From Cheiracanthium punctorium (taxonomy: Eukaryota; Arthropoda; Arachnida; Araneae; Cheiracanthiidae): 64,000 nt of DNA. The DNA is taken from assembly GCA_038373885.1 (NCBI GenBank), contig JAWZYV010000091.1, forward strand, positions 992,001 to 1,056,000, written 5' to 3'. The notes under the pieces are model-generated. The model worked only from the letters and a program-made list of their open reading frames with translations, was not told where the DNA came from and did not search any database. Positions within the stretch are counted from its first letter, which is position 1; each line of letters begins with the position of its first letter. Positions 1 through 12,310 of this stretch are shown here, piece by piece. Position numbers and translations under genes: made by a program.

Positions 1-1440
1 CCATAAAATTGCATTAATCCGTCCTTAGGCAAGACGTATCGCCTCCTTAAATAAATAAAAAGATTACTTTTATTAATCATTTATGAAAATGTACATAACC
101 AAGCAAGAAAAGAAAAGATCATTACTAATTTTCATGGGTCAATCCACATAATACTTAATTTTAAACAACATTCAATTGATACTCTCTCTGGGTTAAAAGT
201 TAACGAAATATGAAATTTAAAAATGCTCTTTATTAAAAATTCACGTTTGTAATTGGAAAAGAAAAAAGAAAGAAATTGAGACGAGTAGGCGACACAAGTC
301 ATGTTTTAACGTTGCAGCAGAATTCGCTCTCTTGCTTTATTAGCCACCTCGCTGAGTGAAGACAAAACAATAACAACCTTCTCGATGTTGACGCGGCGTC
401 GGTACCTCGGTTTGTGAAGGCCCGTTTTCCCCCGTATTACATAAATTATTATTATTTTTTTTAAAGCACATTCAAAATTTGGTTCTTCTGCATATCGGAC
501 GGAAATATTTCTAAAATGGTTTCACGAAGCTTGTCCGCACCTGTAACTACGTCGATGCTTTAAATGACATAATGGGGGGGGGAAAAAATTCAAATGCTCC
601 CTGCATGCCGACGTGCCGTCACTTCAAGTGCATCTATGTGCTTTATTTTCTACAGAAATAAATTTGTTAGCATCGGCTTCACTGGAGCTTGCGCGCTAAC
701 TACAGATCAAAAAGCAAGATCAATATACTAAATTTTTTTGCAAAAGAAATTTATTTCAGCCAGATAGTCCGTGTCCTGGAAAAAAATCCCTTTTTGACAT
801 GCATAGTCCGCGGACTATACTAGCGAAATTATGGTAACTAACTATCCCCGATCTCCGGGTTCCATATTTGCCAACTGAACTTCAATCTATTTGCAGCCTT
901 TTGGTAAATGAATAATTTTAAAAACAAGATGTAAAACAGAGTTTTTAATACTCTATTGTTAAATTAAAATTTAAGGCATTTTAGTAACTCAACAGAAAAG
1001 TATTATTTTCCCCATAATATGTTTATTGATTTCTGAAACATTTTCAGTTCAATTTTAAAATCAGGAAAATCGCTATTTCGTTTTATTCTCATGTGCAAGT
1101 TTTTCTTTGGTAATTATTTTTACAGTTAATTTTAAAAAGCATAATCTTGTGAGTTGGTATTTTGCAGCTAATATAGGAAGGAGCAGAACATAATGTCCCT
1201 GTCATAAGTTCCACTTCTGTGTGCTGATGTGCTGCAAGACTGCTAAGATTCTAAAATTTTACCTGAGAAAATATTTAGACATTTATTAAAGAATTATTCT
1301 TTTTCCAATAAAACAAGAAAACTTCACTTTTATTCTATCATTTGAATGCTTATTTTAGAAAATGCCAATGCCATATGTATAATTTTTCATTCCATTTCTG
1401 ATCAAAATTAAAAAAAAAAAAAAAAAAGACAGGTCTTAAA
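1..1440. other. Non-coding, upstream intron of the BET gene (or intergenic)
   Basis: AT-rich sequence without a supported gene. A patch at about 290-440 is richer in GC than its surroundings, but I see no motif in it. There is an A run at 1410-1427 and a G run at 572-582. Confidence 0.5.
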
Positions 1441-3400
1441 ATTTTTGAGAATCAATTTTTACTTCCTTGTACGTAGTATAAGGAAGTAATGTGATCCCGA
1501 AAAATTTTGGGGGCCAAATTTCGACAAAAATACAGATTTTGACTACCTCTAAATTTAATTTTAAAAATTTTTTCGATGCATCCTATCGTAGGCTAGCATG
1601 CACGATCATATTAACGCGTCTGCAACTCATTTTGACTAGCGGCGAGTCTGCTGTGGCCAGTTTTTCCATGCCGTCTGTACGTATGTACGTACGTACGTAT
1701 GTATGTAACTCCCATATCTCAAAAACTATTGGTCGTAGAATGTTGAGATTTGATATTTAGGATTGTTCTATGATCTAGTTGTGCACCTCCCCTTTTGGTG
1801 GCAATCGAATGGATAGTTTATGTACAGGACTGCCCAAAAGATTCGAAATACATTACGCTCTATGGGCCGAAATTCATTAAACTCGCCTAACTCAAAAGCT
1901 ATTAGGCGTAGAATGTCGAAACTTCATATTTTGGATAGTTGTAACATCTAGTTGTGCACCTCTCCTTTTGGTTCCATTCGACTGGATAGTTTATCTACAG
2001 GACTGCCCAAAACATTCGATATACATTACGATCAATGGGCCGAAACTCATTAAACTCGCATATCTCAAAAACTATTAGGCGTAGAATATTGAAACTTTAT
2101 ATTTAGGATTGCTGTAACATCTAGTTGTGCACCTCCCCTTTCGATTCCATTCGACTGGATAGTTTATCTAAAGAAACGCCCAAAAGATTCGAAATACATT
2201 ACGCTCTATGGGCCGAAATTCATCAAAGCATTTTTTAGAGATATTGGGCTATTTCAAACGACTCAGAAGTGATGTATGCTGTAAAGAGTTAGAAAATGAA
2301 TTTCTCCATTAAAAAAAGTGTCTTTATCATTTGTAGTTCTGCTACAGGAACACTCAAAAGATTTCCAATACATTACGGTCAATGGCAATTTTAGGGGCAT
2401 TCATCCATTTCAAGCACAATACCGTCCTACCACATAAGTTAGGTAATGGTCCGACCACGGTCACGTGCCTCCCTCAAGAACTATGCCAAAAGTCGCCAAG
2501 CTTGGCGACTTTTGGTGTACGTGTGTGCATATTTAACTCTCAAATCTCAAAAACTATTATGAAATTTGATATGTAAGAATGTTGTAACATCTAGTTGTGT
2601 ATCTCGATTTTTGTTCCAATCTACTGGAGAGTTTATTTACATGACCACCGAAAAGAATTTTAGTACTTTAATGTCTATGGACATCTTCAATATAATACAA
2701 CTGTAGACAGTCATTGTTTGGTACATGCCCAAAAACTCGCCGTCTGTCCTCGACCTTGGCGAGTTTTGGCGAAATATCGCCATATTTGGCGATAGTCAGT
2801 CATTTGGTCCATGCCCAAAGTATCGGCATTTGTCATCGTTCTTGGCGAGTTTTGGCAAAATATCGCAAAATTTGGCGATAATCTGTGATTGTTTGGTTCA
2901 TGCTTAAAATCTCGCCAAATTTCGTCGACATTGACGAGTTTCGCCTAAATATCGCCAAATTTGGCGCCAAAAATTATTTCGTATTTTGTATAACACTAAA
3001 ACTTTAACCCGTAGATTTTTGAACTTTTGTATTTAGAACTATTGTAATATCTAACTGTTTTCCATATCTTTTTTGACAGCAATCGACTGAGAATTTATTT
3101 ACAGGGTGAGCCAAATGACTTTAAATACATTTAGGTGTATGGATGCATTCAATTCATTAAAAGTCTGTGGTCAATGACTACTTTGGCTATCCCCAAAATC
3201 TCGCAGACTATCTCAAGTTTGTCAGCTTTTGGTGAAATATCGCGATATAAAGTGTCAGAAGGAAATATTTCAAATTGAACTCAGCTTGGCGATATCGAAA
3301 TATTTGTCTAGAAATCGCTAAACCTTACTATTTTATCTCTTTCAAACATTTTTGATCTAATGGACGTGCAAGGAAGTCATGTGTTGGACACATCAGATTT
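1441..3400. repeat. Repeat block with ~168-bp and ~86-bp tandem units
   Basis: The block opens with a short hairpin (acttcctt ... aaggaagt, 1458-1484) and closes near 3372 with a related caaggaagt. Inside, units containing ctcaaaaactatta..cgtagaatg recur at about 1719, 1886 and 2055, with a further partial one at 2541, a period of about 168 bp. A second array at 2715-2970 has three units of about 86 bp built on cttggcgagttttggcgaaatatcgcc. A GTAC/GTAT microsatellite lies at 1680-1710. The small open frames here are by-products of the repeat. The TE class is unknown to me. Confidence 0.75.
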
Positions 3401-3432
3401 TTTATTTTATTTTCATATCAAAAATTGAAAGA

Positions 3433-3478
3433 TCACATCCAAATTTCAGATTAAGAATAATCTGAAATTTGGATGTGA
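3433..3478. repeat. Perfect 21-bp inverted repeat with 4-nt loop
   Basis: Arms 3433-3453 and 3458-3478 (tcacatccaaatttcag... and its exact reverse complement) surround the loop agaa. It lies just beyond the tandem repeat block. Confidence 0.95.
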
Positions 3479-3749
3479 GACTTATGATTTGTTTTGATCT
3501 AGGATTTTACGATATTGTTTAATTTAATTATTTTAAATAATTATAGCCTGTTTTCTTTTAATAAATATTGTATATCTAAAACTGATTATTAAACATTTAC
3601 AGTGCATAATTATTTTCTTCAGAATCACAGCCAATTTGTTTGTGGTTGAAATTTAAATGGTAGAAATTGTTTAGTACACCATTTAGTTTAACAGTGGTTG
3701 AATTTAAGCTCACACATTATTCCCTAGTTCCATGTTTTTGCATTATCAA

Positions 3750-3887
3750 CAGGCACGTAGCCAGGAAAATTTTTCGGGGGGAGATATGAACTTATATGTG
3801 TATAAATAGATGGAATTTCATCACCAATCCAAACATTTCGGGGGGGGGGGGATATATTCCGATATCCCCCCCCTGGCTACGCCCCTG
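3750..3887. mobile_element. hAT-type MITE, 138 bp, perfect 8-bp TSD
   Basis: Terminal inverted repeats CAGGCACGTAGCCAGG and CCTGGCTACGCCCCTG, flanked on both sides by ATTATCAA (3742-3749 and 3888-3895). The 8-bp duplication is the hAT hallmark. The interior is G- and C-run rich and non-coding. Related ends occur at 8086 and 9243-9259. Confidence 0.9.
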
Positions 3888-4331
3888 ATTATCAACCTTG
3901 TTATATATGCCTGAAAATACGTGCACGTAAATTTTTCAAGTTTTTGCTGGAAAATATGTCCACGTGTATTTCCTCTTTTTTGCTCTTCAGCTGTTTTCAT
4001 GCCTGTCTACTTCACTTTTGCATAGGCTAGCTCGAATTTGTTTCAGCCGAACCTTTTTAGTAAAACAATAAAATGTTTCGCAAACTTCTTAGACTCTTTA
4101 ATAAAACTGTAATAACACTGAAATTCTATTGTATTTCCTCGTATTTTTGAGGCAACAAGAAATGCAGCTGCTAAGCCTTTTTAGATGTACGGCCTAAAGA
4201 TGGTAGAAAAAGTTTGAATTAGCCAAAACGATTGTGCAAGTGTTTTCAGTGTCACATTATCAAAAAGCGTTCATGTTGTTTCATTAGAATAAGAAACTTC
4301 ACGCCCATTCAAAGTTTTCCTTGCCTGTATG

Positions 4332-5190
4332 CAGTGGCGGCTCGTCATTAAGGGCCAGAGGGGCCTGGCCCCACCGACTAACCACCGTCTAAATCAAAGT
4401 ATCTTCCTATTATGTAAGACACAATAATTTACCTTCATTAAAAAAATGCTTTCATTTTACTCTATTTTAATACTATCCATTAAAAAAAGCACTTAAAAAG
4501 CGATAGTTATAGATTTCCCCCCTATTTAAGCCATGCATGGACCATTATCTGGCTTGCCCTGAATTTGGCGCCTTTTCTCCATTCACCGGGTGGACATATT
4601 TGGCATTGTGCACAAAAGCCGTATTGATGCGGAATTCACTTGGCTTACAAAATGGTTTATTTGGCGCCTTCTGGGCCCAGATTCTCTGGCCCTAGCATGG
4701 CGATCTACACGACTGTACGGGGAAATTTCCGCAATCGGTAGCTATTGGTAAATTTTCCGCTTAGGAGGAAATCTTTTTTTATGTGCGTGATCGTATTTTT
4801 GCAGTGCAGTCAGATATTTTTCTGTCTGTTTTCTTGATTTACGAAAAGCGATGTACAAATGTCTTTTTTATATAGGTTGATATTGATTTTAAAATAAATA
4901 TATCATCTAAAAATTATGAACAAGCAGCTATAAACATAAATATTAAATAATTAAACGTGGCTTTTTGTTTAGTAATACCGTAAACTTTTCAATTTAACAT
5001 AATTAGGTAAAAAATAGCAGAAGTTGTATAGTCATTTTGATAATAATTTGTCATTTGAGAAATTTTAAATACTTAGGCTGTGTGCACCTGGGGGATAGGT
5101 TGTTCTATATGTATATATATTTTTGCGATTTTAATGGGCACTATTTTTTTTTCGGGCCCCACCACTGAAACAGGTCACAAGCCGCCACTG
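4332..5190. mobile_element. Non-autonomous hAT element, 859 bp, perfect 8-bp TSD
   Basis: The termini CAGTGGCGGCTCGT and AAGCCGCCACTG are inverted repeats flanked by CCTGTATG on both sides (4324-4331 and 5191-5198). No transposase remnant is visible inside. The same terminal family (CAGTGGCGGC) bounds the element at 47878-49308. Confidence 0.92.
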
Positions 5191-5739
5191 CCTGTATGGG
5201 AAAATGTTTGAATTCTGTTTCACGTGAATCTTGCCCTAATCTCCTTACCACCTTTTGGGACACACTGTATATAACTGGCTCAATTTTATATGTATTCCCT
5301 CTCTTTATAGCTCTTAATTCAAGTCTTTGACACATTTCTGCTCGTGTACATTAAAACGTGAAAAGTATCTTACATTGAAACTTTTAAATTTACCATTTAC
5401 TCATTTTATTGAAAAGAACTGTCAACCCAAAACATTTATGTCAGCTCAAGTATTTTATATGATTGATTAAAATTATCAATTGTTTAATTTTTTTTATACT
5501 AAGGAATTTCATTGCGGATTTGTATCAACTCTCTCGTTTGTAAACGATCATTATTTATTTGGTCCCAAATGTCGTTATACACAAAGAAAATACCTTCAGC
5601 CACGAGAAAAGGATGAAAAATTAATTGCAAAACTACAGTTAAGACTTCATATACCAAATTTGTAATTATTTTCTCAATTAATGACCGTTATAAAATGTCA
5701 CATCACTGATAATTTTTTTAGTTTCATTATGTTAGGTTT

Positions 5740-6030
5740 TCTTTTAGCAAAAGGTATAGGCAGATTGGGGCTTTTGAGAGAAAGAGCTCTGCTTTCCATA
5801 TTTTCTTCCGCTCTTCTGATTCACTCATACAGCAGTACCTATATGGCTGAAGTACTGAAAAAGCAAATTAGTAGTAAAATTTAAAATTACTTTTCGACTG
5901 TTTTTGACACATTATTGAAATACCAAGTGCTTATTTACAGAATTTTTAATAAAGAACAATTTACCAGTAAACACTGCCAACCATGCAGACCCATGATTTT
6001 GAAACATTTTTCCTGATTCAAAATAATGAA
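5740..6030. repeat. Interspersed repeat copy, related to 25590-26600
   Basis: Segments such as cagtacctatatgg, aaatttaaaattactttt.gactgtttttgacacatt and ttatttacagaatttttaataaag match the 25.6-26.6 kb region in order. In this copy the site that carries a 655-bp insertion at 25695 is empty, which proves that insertion. The repeat's own class is not recognised. Confidence 0.8.
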
Positions 6031-7264
6031 AAAATATAAATGTGCGAGAAATAAATCTTCTGGAATCCTTGCAGATGTTTTGTGGATAAAAAATCAAGCA
6101 GTTCTAGTTTTTGATTTTAGCTCATTTTATGTTCAAATTCACTGGCCTATAAGTTTTATTCTTTAAAATATTTTTAAAATCATTATTCAAGTTGTGTTTT
6201 TGGGTTGCATAATGAATTATTGCATTGAAGCTTGAATATAGTAATACATACCTGAAACAAAATGCGAAGTGGCATGTTTAAATATATACTGGTAGTCACT
6301 ATTTTAGTAATTTTTCTTTAGCCATTTACTTTAAAGATACTAATTTCTTTAAGATGGTCACTATTGCAACGGATTTTGAGTCAAATACACAGTGTGAACC
6401 CCAAAAACGAGTATCTTTATCAATTAAAACTTTCTCATCTACAATTTAATGTTTATCAATAGTATAAGTATTGCATACCTTAATTAAATTTTTGCAAAAA
6501 TCTCCAGAAACATTCACTAACAACCTTTTTTTAAACACATGAGTAAGGAAATCTCTAATAATTATTAATTATCTTGTAAAAGTCTTAGCATATGAAAAAT
6601 AAAATGAGTTGTTAGAATTCTAGAATTTGCTTGGAAACAAAATTGGAACTGAAACTTTTATCTAGAGGAAATTCACTTAGAACTAAAATGAAAAATGCTA
6701 TTTTCATACATCACTGACAGTTTGGATGCTTTTGTATTTCTATGAGACAATTAGCTGCATTGATTCACTTGTAGAAAAAAGAAAGTGTCAAAATCTGGAA
6801 CTGTAAGTAAAAAGCTAAAAAATATTTTCCTAATTTGTCATTGTGTTTTGTACTTGATAAATTCTCTGTCAGTTTGGTCCCATCAACTTTTTTTTTTTAA
6901 TGGTAAATTTAATGCAAACTGTGACTTGGCTGAGAGGTAGCAAAAGGGAGTGCAGTTGGCAACGTCTGTCAGTTGAATTCAAATGTATTATGTCTGGAGT
7001 TGAGTAATTTGATATATATTTTTTTAGATTCCTCTCCTTGTTCAAAAACAGGCACATGGCTAATTCAAATGAAGAATTTCCCACTGTTGGTTTCATTATG
7101 ATTTGTTAATGCAGCTATAAATGCCACAATAATCTACCATTCTTACTGGTGTTTGAAGAAGATATCATGCATACATGCACATATATATATATATCATATC
7201 TATGAATTTTCTTTTTTTAGTGAAAATGTATTCTCATATGCAATATCTCAATTTTTATTTGCAG
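6031..7264. other. Intronic, no feature recognised
   Basis: AT-rich sequence with no coding exon or TE end that I can support. A TA microsatellite lies at about 7182-7196, shortly before the first exon. Confidence 0.5.
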
Positions 7265-7611
7265 TTAACTCTGTGGACTCTACTAGTTCTGGTAAAGAAA
7301 GTACAGGAAATTCGGCCGTCCACTTGTCACAGAAATCACCCACTAGTTCCCCAAACTCTGTTTCTGGAAGCACAAATTGTACTACAACAGTATCTGCCTC
7401 AGCTGTTACTTCTACTGGTATCAGTCAAAATCTCCGTTCTAACAGTTACATTGAAGCAGCCAATAACGCAAAGAAAGCTAGTAATTCCATTGAGAAAGTT
7501 GTAAACAATACCAAAGTGAACTCAATACATCATAATGATAGTCATACAGTCACACAGTCTAATGTTCCTGCACAAGTAGCTACAGTCAGTCAAAAAACAC
7601 CTCCTACTAAA
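7265..7611 (+). CDS. fs(1)h: BET gene exon: Ser/Thr/Asn-rich linker between bromodomains
   Basis: The exon follows an acceptor (atttgcag) and starts at codon position 2, so one base comes from an upstream exon outside the window. It gives 115 full codons, rich in Ser, Thr, Asn and Val, and ends in ...KTPPTK before a gtaagt donor. No fold is expected; this is the variable disordered linker between bromodomains 1 and 2 of BET proteins. Its identity rests on joining in frame to the next exon, where the highly conserved basic block follows directly. The open frame continues upstream into the intron, but the text there is low-complexity and non-coding in look. Confidence in the exact 5' edge is good because of the clean pyrimidine tract. 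Confidence 0.85.
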
Positions 7612-8308
7612 GTAAGTTTTTTTTTTCCCCCTTTTTGTAATATCCAATCATACAAATTTTAACAAAACATAAAGAACGATTCTGTTCGTCCCAGATTTTT
7701 TAAATAGGGATCTCAATATATTTTTTCTTTGAGTATCATCACTAGAAAAAGTTTAAAAATAAGTTTGAAGAGAAAAAAATATATAGAAATAAACAATCAG
7801 CAATCTTATAAAGGCAAGTTAGTGCAACATAAAAGATAATTTGGTGACAACAGAACAGTAAAATGAAAAATTCATCGTTTAAAAAAAAAATTATTTTTGC
7901 TGTTTTGCTGGCAGATTATCCGAAGCAGCACATACCCTCTAATGTATTTGTTCCTCCGGAAGCAAGAGCGTATGTCCGGCGCGTATTTGTGTAACCCCAT
8001 TGCGTTAATCAGAATTTTCTGGTGTCACATTTTTTAGACCATTTTTTTACTGCGGAGATTGCGATCCTGAAGTATATTGATTAAGCAGGAGTAGCCAGAA
8101 ATTTTTCATGGGAATGTTACGACTACTGCAACTCACATATATGTACACGTGTGTGCGATAAGGGAGTGAAGAATATACATTTTGTATGGCAAAAAACTCC
8201 GCTTGGGGGTTCTTTGTTCCAAATAGCCATTTATGAACAAGTTTTTCCCACCTCTTATGTTTATCTTAATCTTTTAACTTACCTGAATTCCGGAGCTATC
8301 CTAAAAGC

Positions 8309-9186
8309 TGTAGTGGAGGGAAATTCAAATAGTTTTAAATAGGTGGTTTATTTGATTAACTGTACACCTAACGTAAACTAAACATATTAAAGTCAAATAA
8401 ATATAAAGGTATAGCTTCTCACTAAACTCATAAACTCTCATTAATCTCACCTAACGCCGGCGTAAGCGAACGGCATTCAATTAAGCCTCGCGGCGCGAAC
8501 TCCCGTTCGTAAACAATCACCGTCTTGGATGGAGTGGTTGGTTGGTTGAGTAAGTATCACCCTGAAAGCTGATCGTCCAATGACGGGTGCACTCCAGAAG
8601 CCCGGTAAACGTCAGACCGAGAAGAAGCCGGGGTACAATTAAACCACAGCATTCGTTGACGGCGATCCAGTATAAAAGGGGCAAGTTTCGCTGTGAGTTT
8701 CGCAAAGCAGTCAGGCAGACATCGGCAGGTAAGGCGAGGAAGCCTTGGTTTTTTTAAAAGCGAGCAGTTATGCTCTAGTTTAAGTTTAGTTATTTTTCAG
8801 CCGTTTTTAATATGATCTTAGTTAAATTTTAACAGAATAGTGCATTAACGCTAAAGCTAAATTAATGATGTTTTCTTCAAGTTATATAAAATAAAAACCG
8901 GCCAATCGAGTTCTATATTTTTCATGATGTTTTCATCCTAAAGTTTTTGTCAAATAAGTTAAAGAAGGTGATACTAAATTAGCTCTTATGGAATTTTAAA
9001 GTGACTTGTCAACTCTCATGAAGTTTAATAGCCTGTGAAAATGTTACCCTGATGTTCTATTTATGAACCAAATAAAGATCGATGTCACCTTTATCTCAAG
9101 TGCTATCTTTATTTCTCTACTACTCTTCATTTGCGGCCATCTACTCTCAAACACAATCTTTGTCTCCAGGTGTTGACTTCTCTACA
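8309..9186 (+). mobile_element. Possible solo LTR with TATA box and poly(A) signal
   Basis: The block starts TGTAG and ends CTACA, contains TATAAAA at 8671-8677 and AATAAA at 9071-9076, and its centre (8440-8740) is clearly richer in GC than the surrounding intron. Just after the TATA box comes a 5'UTR-like stretch with a splice-donor-like aggtaaggcg near 8728. This resembles the U3-R-U5 layout of an LTR retrotransposon. No matching flanking duplication, primer-binding site or gag/pol was found. It could instead be an internal promoter with a non-coding first exon. Confidence 0.35.
8671..8677 (+). promoter_or_regulatory. TATA box (LTR-like or alternative promoter)
   Basis: TATAAAA followed by ggggc, with an arthropod initiator-like AGTCAGG about 40 bases downstream, in a GC-rich island. 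Activity is not shown by sequence. Confidence 0.4.
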
Positions 9187-9486
9187 AAATAACGTAGGCT
9201 GATGGCACCATTGGAGACAACAGTCTTGACCCCCTATTCCCTCCTTGGCTACGCCACTGTACGCAAGCATAAGTTGTCATGTCATGAAAAACCGTCATAG
9301 ATTGCAAACTCCGAAGTTGTTCTGAGGGTTATACAAAATTAAAAAAATTTCTTTTAGTAAATTTTACTTTTGATACAGTTCGGATATTTGGTTTTAATAC
9401 ATTTCGGCCACCAAGGTGAAATGAAATATTACTAAATACGGCAACCCAGAATTTTCTTAACTATTGAATTTGACACTATGCAACTA

Positions 9487-9814
9487 CAGTAGATTCCCTA
9501 ACACGGTAGATACGTTCCTTGTTATAGGAATCCCTGTTGTACGGGTCCTGCGCTATACTCCACCTGGAGTGTGAACTGAGCGGTATAATCGCGGCAAAAC
9601 TTATTCGCTCTCCGTAAAAATGTAATGATGTTTGGTGTTCCTATTGAAAAGGAATGTTAATTACAGGAGCTAAGGCGTCATAATATCAGAACATATGTCT
9701 CATTTCACCGTGCTGTAAGAGTCTCTTTTAACGTGTTACACGAAAACGATCGTAATGTTTTCGTCATGTTCTAAGAATTAGTGTTGTAGACCCATGTTAT
9801 AAAGAGGTCAACTG
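9487..9814. mobile_element. Tc1/mariner-pogo-like MITE, TA flanks
   Basis: The ends CAGTAGATTCCCTAACACGG and ...GAGGTCAACTG are imperfect inverted repeats, and TA stands on both sides (9485-9486 and 9815-9816). The interior is non-coding. Confidence 0.5.
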
Positions 9815-10486
9815 TAATCTATGAAAAATGAAATTAATTATTTATTTAGTGCGAATTGACAGTGAGATAAACGTCTCTTTTATGTAACAAGTGTGATACT
9901 GCATTAAGAGTTCAATAAGGGTAATAAGTTTTTCCTCAGAAGTTACACCACGAACGTTTTCATTTACAAAAGCGACATGATTTTCACCGGAGCAGGGTAC
10001 ATTTTTGGCTTTTAAACGTAAATGATGCATCCATTGTTTCATGTAGGTTTTTAATTTTGGTAAATTTTAATAAAGTCGTGTGTAACATAACTGCCCTAAT
10101 GCATTGTCCACGCGTTGAAAAATGCAAGATAAAATTATTGTCAACATCATGTAATGTTATTTATGTGGTATATACTATATATTAATGCTATAAATTAAAC
10201 CTCACAAAGAGAATTATATGATGTAGAAATCGGGCATTTTTCGAAAGAGAAAAGTTTTGTCTGCATACCATAAAGTTCTTTCTCTTTTGATCGCCAGTCA
10301 CATTGACGTAGTTTTTGTGTCATGTTGCAAAAGTCTAAAATTTGCACTCATGACGTCAACTTTTAGTCACGATTCAAGTATTTTTTCACGTTTTGAGATT
10401 CCTCATTACTGGGTTTAATTCGAATTATGTATGTTTAAGGAAAATATGCATTTCCCACCGTGCTGAGAACGGGTACGCAGCTAGTA

Positions 10487-10662
10487 TTTAATAATTTTTG
10501 TTTTTGTGGCTGACAAATATATATATTTTTTAATGTTAATATATTATTTAAGGGAACTAAAAGATCGTAAAAATAAATATATATATATATATATATTTGT
10601 CAGCCACTAAAAAAAATTTTTGTCAGCCACAAAAACACAAAAATTATTAAATATAAAATTAA
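10487..10662. repeat. Large inverted repeat with an internal duplication in one arm
   Basis: The left arm (attattttgtttttgtggctgacaaatata type, 10487-10532) is matched in inverse by the right arm, in which tttgtcagccac appears twice (about 10597 and 10619). TA runs lie between the arms. It directly abuts a reversed fragment of the LINE-tail repeat (ccgtgctgagaacgggtacgcagctagta, 10458-10487). Confidence 0.7.
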
Positions 10663-11247
10663 TTATCATTAAAAGTAGTTTTCAACATATGTATAACCCA
10701 TAATGAAATAACTATATCAGGTATTTCACTTAGAAAAATATGTATCTGTCATTTAGCGCGCAATTAATGACAAGCACATGGATCTCTAAATTACAAATCC
10801 CTCATAATGTCCCAACATACCCAAAAACTTATAATTTCTCTGGGCAAAAATTATTTTAAATATAAACTTTTTAATTATTTTCATTTTTTTCAATTTAGAA
10901 CTTTTAATACAAGAAAAACCCGTTAATTTCCCACTTTGTCTAAATGTTATTTATTCTTTATGACATAACAAAATGGTCCCATCACAAAAATATAATCTAT
11001 TAAAAAACCCTTATTGGTATTTTACCGTATATTTTTATTTGTTTTGTAAATGATTAAGAAAAAGTGATTTTTACAAAAAGTGTTTTTAAAATTGATGAAA
11101 ATAGATGTTGAAATGCACAAAATATTAAAATTCACAAAAATAGGTCCCTGGTAAAAAATCCTGTATGGACCCCTGCTACTTCTACTACACTAAAATTTTA
11201 CTCCATTTTAGATTGAAACGTGAATGTTCTTTAAAATTATTTTATAC

Positions 11248-12310
11248 TAGCTGAAGTACCCGTTCTTCGCACGGGAATGAATGGACTTTTTGATATTACG
11301 ATTTGTGGTGATTACTATTCATTGTAATAAACAGATATAGCAAAATTGATATCGCGTTATATTGTGTTCAATAATCATGCATACCGAATTTCAAGGCAAT
11401 CGTTTGTACGGTGCAGAAGGCGATGCGACGTAGCGCAATCTAGTGGCGAGTTTTAGCAAAACGGATACAGCGAAAATATTCTTCGCATTCAGATATCGAT
11501 GTATATGAATTTTCATGACGATCGGCTGAATAGTCCTGAAGTTCATGTGTGGACACAGCATCGAGTGGCAAGCTATAGGAAAATGGATAGCGCCAAACTC
11601 ATCCCCGTGTTCAAATATCTATGTATACCTATTTTCATAGCGATCAGTTACCATCTAGTGGTCAGTTAACCATCTAGTGATTAATTAAAGTAATGATTTG
11701 CTACTGCGCCGTCAAGTGGCGAGTTGTAGCAAAATAGATAACGCCAAAATATTCTCATTGTTGAAATAGCTATGTATACTGATTTTCATAGCGACCGTTT
11801 GAATGGTCAGGAATTTGGCCTGCTGCAGGGTCATCTAGTGCCGAGTTGAAACAATAATGCATTGCAGTGCCATCTAATGGTGAGTAACATCAAAAGGAAC
11901 ACAGTTAGAATATATTCTTTGTGCTCAAATGTGTAAGTATAAAAAATTTTATGCCGATCAGTCGAACGGTATAGAGGTTGATGCGTTGCAGTATCATTTA
12001 GCGGCAAGTTACAGCAAAATGGATAGTGAAAAATATTCTCCGTGTTCTAATATCCGCGTGTACCAAATTTCATCAAAATGGGTTGGACGATATTCGCATA
12101 GCAAACGGCTAAACGGAATAGAATTCGATGTTCTGCTGTGCCACCTAGTGGCAAGTTAGAGGAAAACGGATAGCATAAAAACCTTCTCCATGATAAAAGA
12201 CTTTGGTGAACCAAATTTCATAGTGATCGGTGAAACGGTGCTGAGTTTTTCAACCTCCTACACACATACCAACATTCATTTTTATCTATAGCCAGTCTTA
12301 TTATATATAC
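11248..12310 (+). repeat. LINE/SINE-tail-like repeat with ~130-150-bp degenerate tandem units
   Basis: Begins actagctgaagtacccgttc, a sequence also present in reverse at about 10451-10489. It continues with about five degenerate units of the form (c)atctagtggcgagtt..agcaaaatggatagcg..aattttcatagcgatcg. Related text occurs in reverse orientation at 42800-42960. I suspect a non-LTR retrotransposon tail, but no reverse transcriptase is present. Confidence 0.55.

Larger units (their letters stand above)
8086..9259. mobile_element. Possible hAT element with CAGG..GTAGCCAG / CTTGGCTACGCCACTG ends
   Basis: The left end caggagtagccagaaattttt and right end ccttggctacgccactg resemble the termini of the MITE at 3750-3887 in inverted orientation. 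The flanking 8-mers (tgattaag and tacgcaag) do not match, so the two ends may belong to different insertions. The interior includes the LTR-like block. Confidence 0.35.

Noticed and set aside
1..7264. Search for bromodomain 1 exons
   Set aside because: No frame in this stretch contains the WPF or NCY-type motifs of bromodomain 1; it must lie outside the window.
7175..7504. Second-frame ORF over the first BET exon
   Set aside because: Shadow of the true frame at 7265-7611; Leu-rich with no family match.
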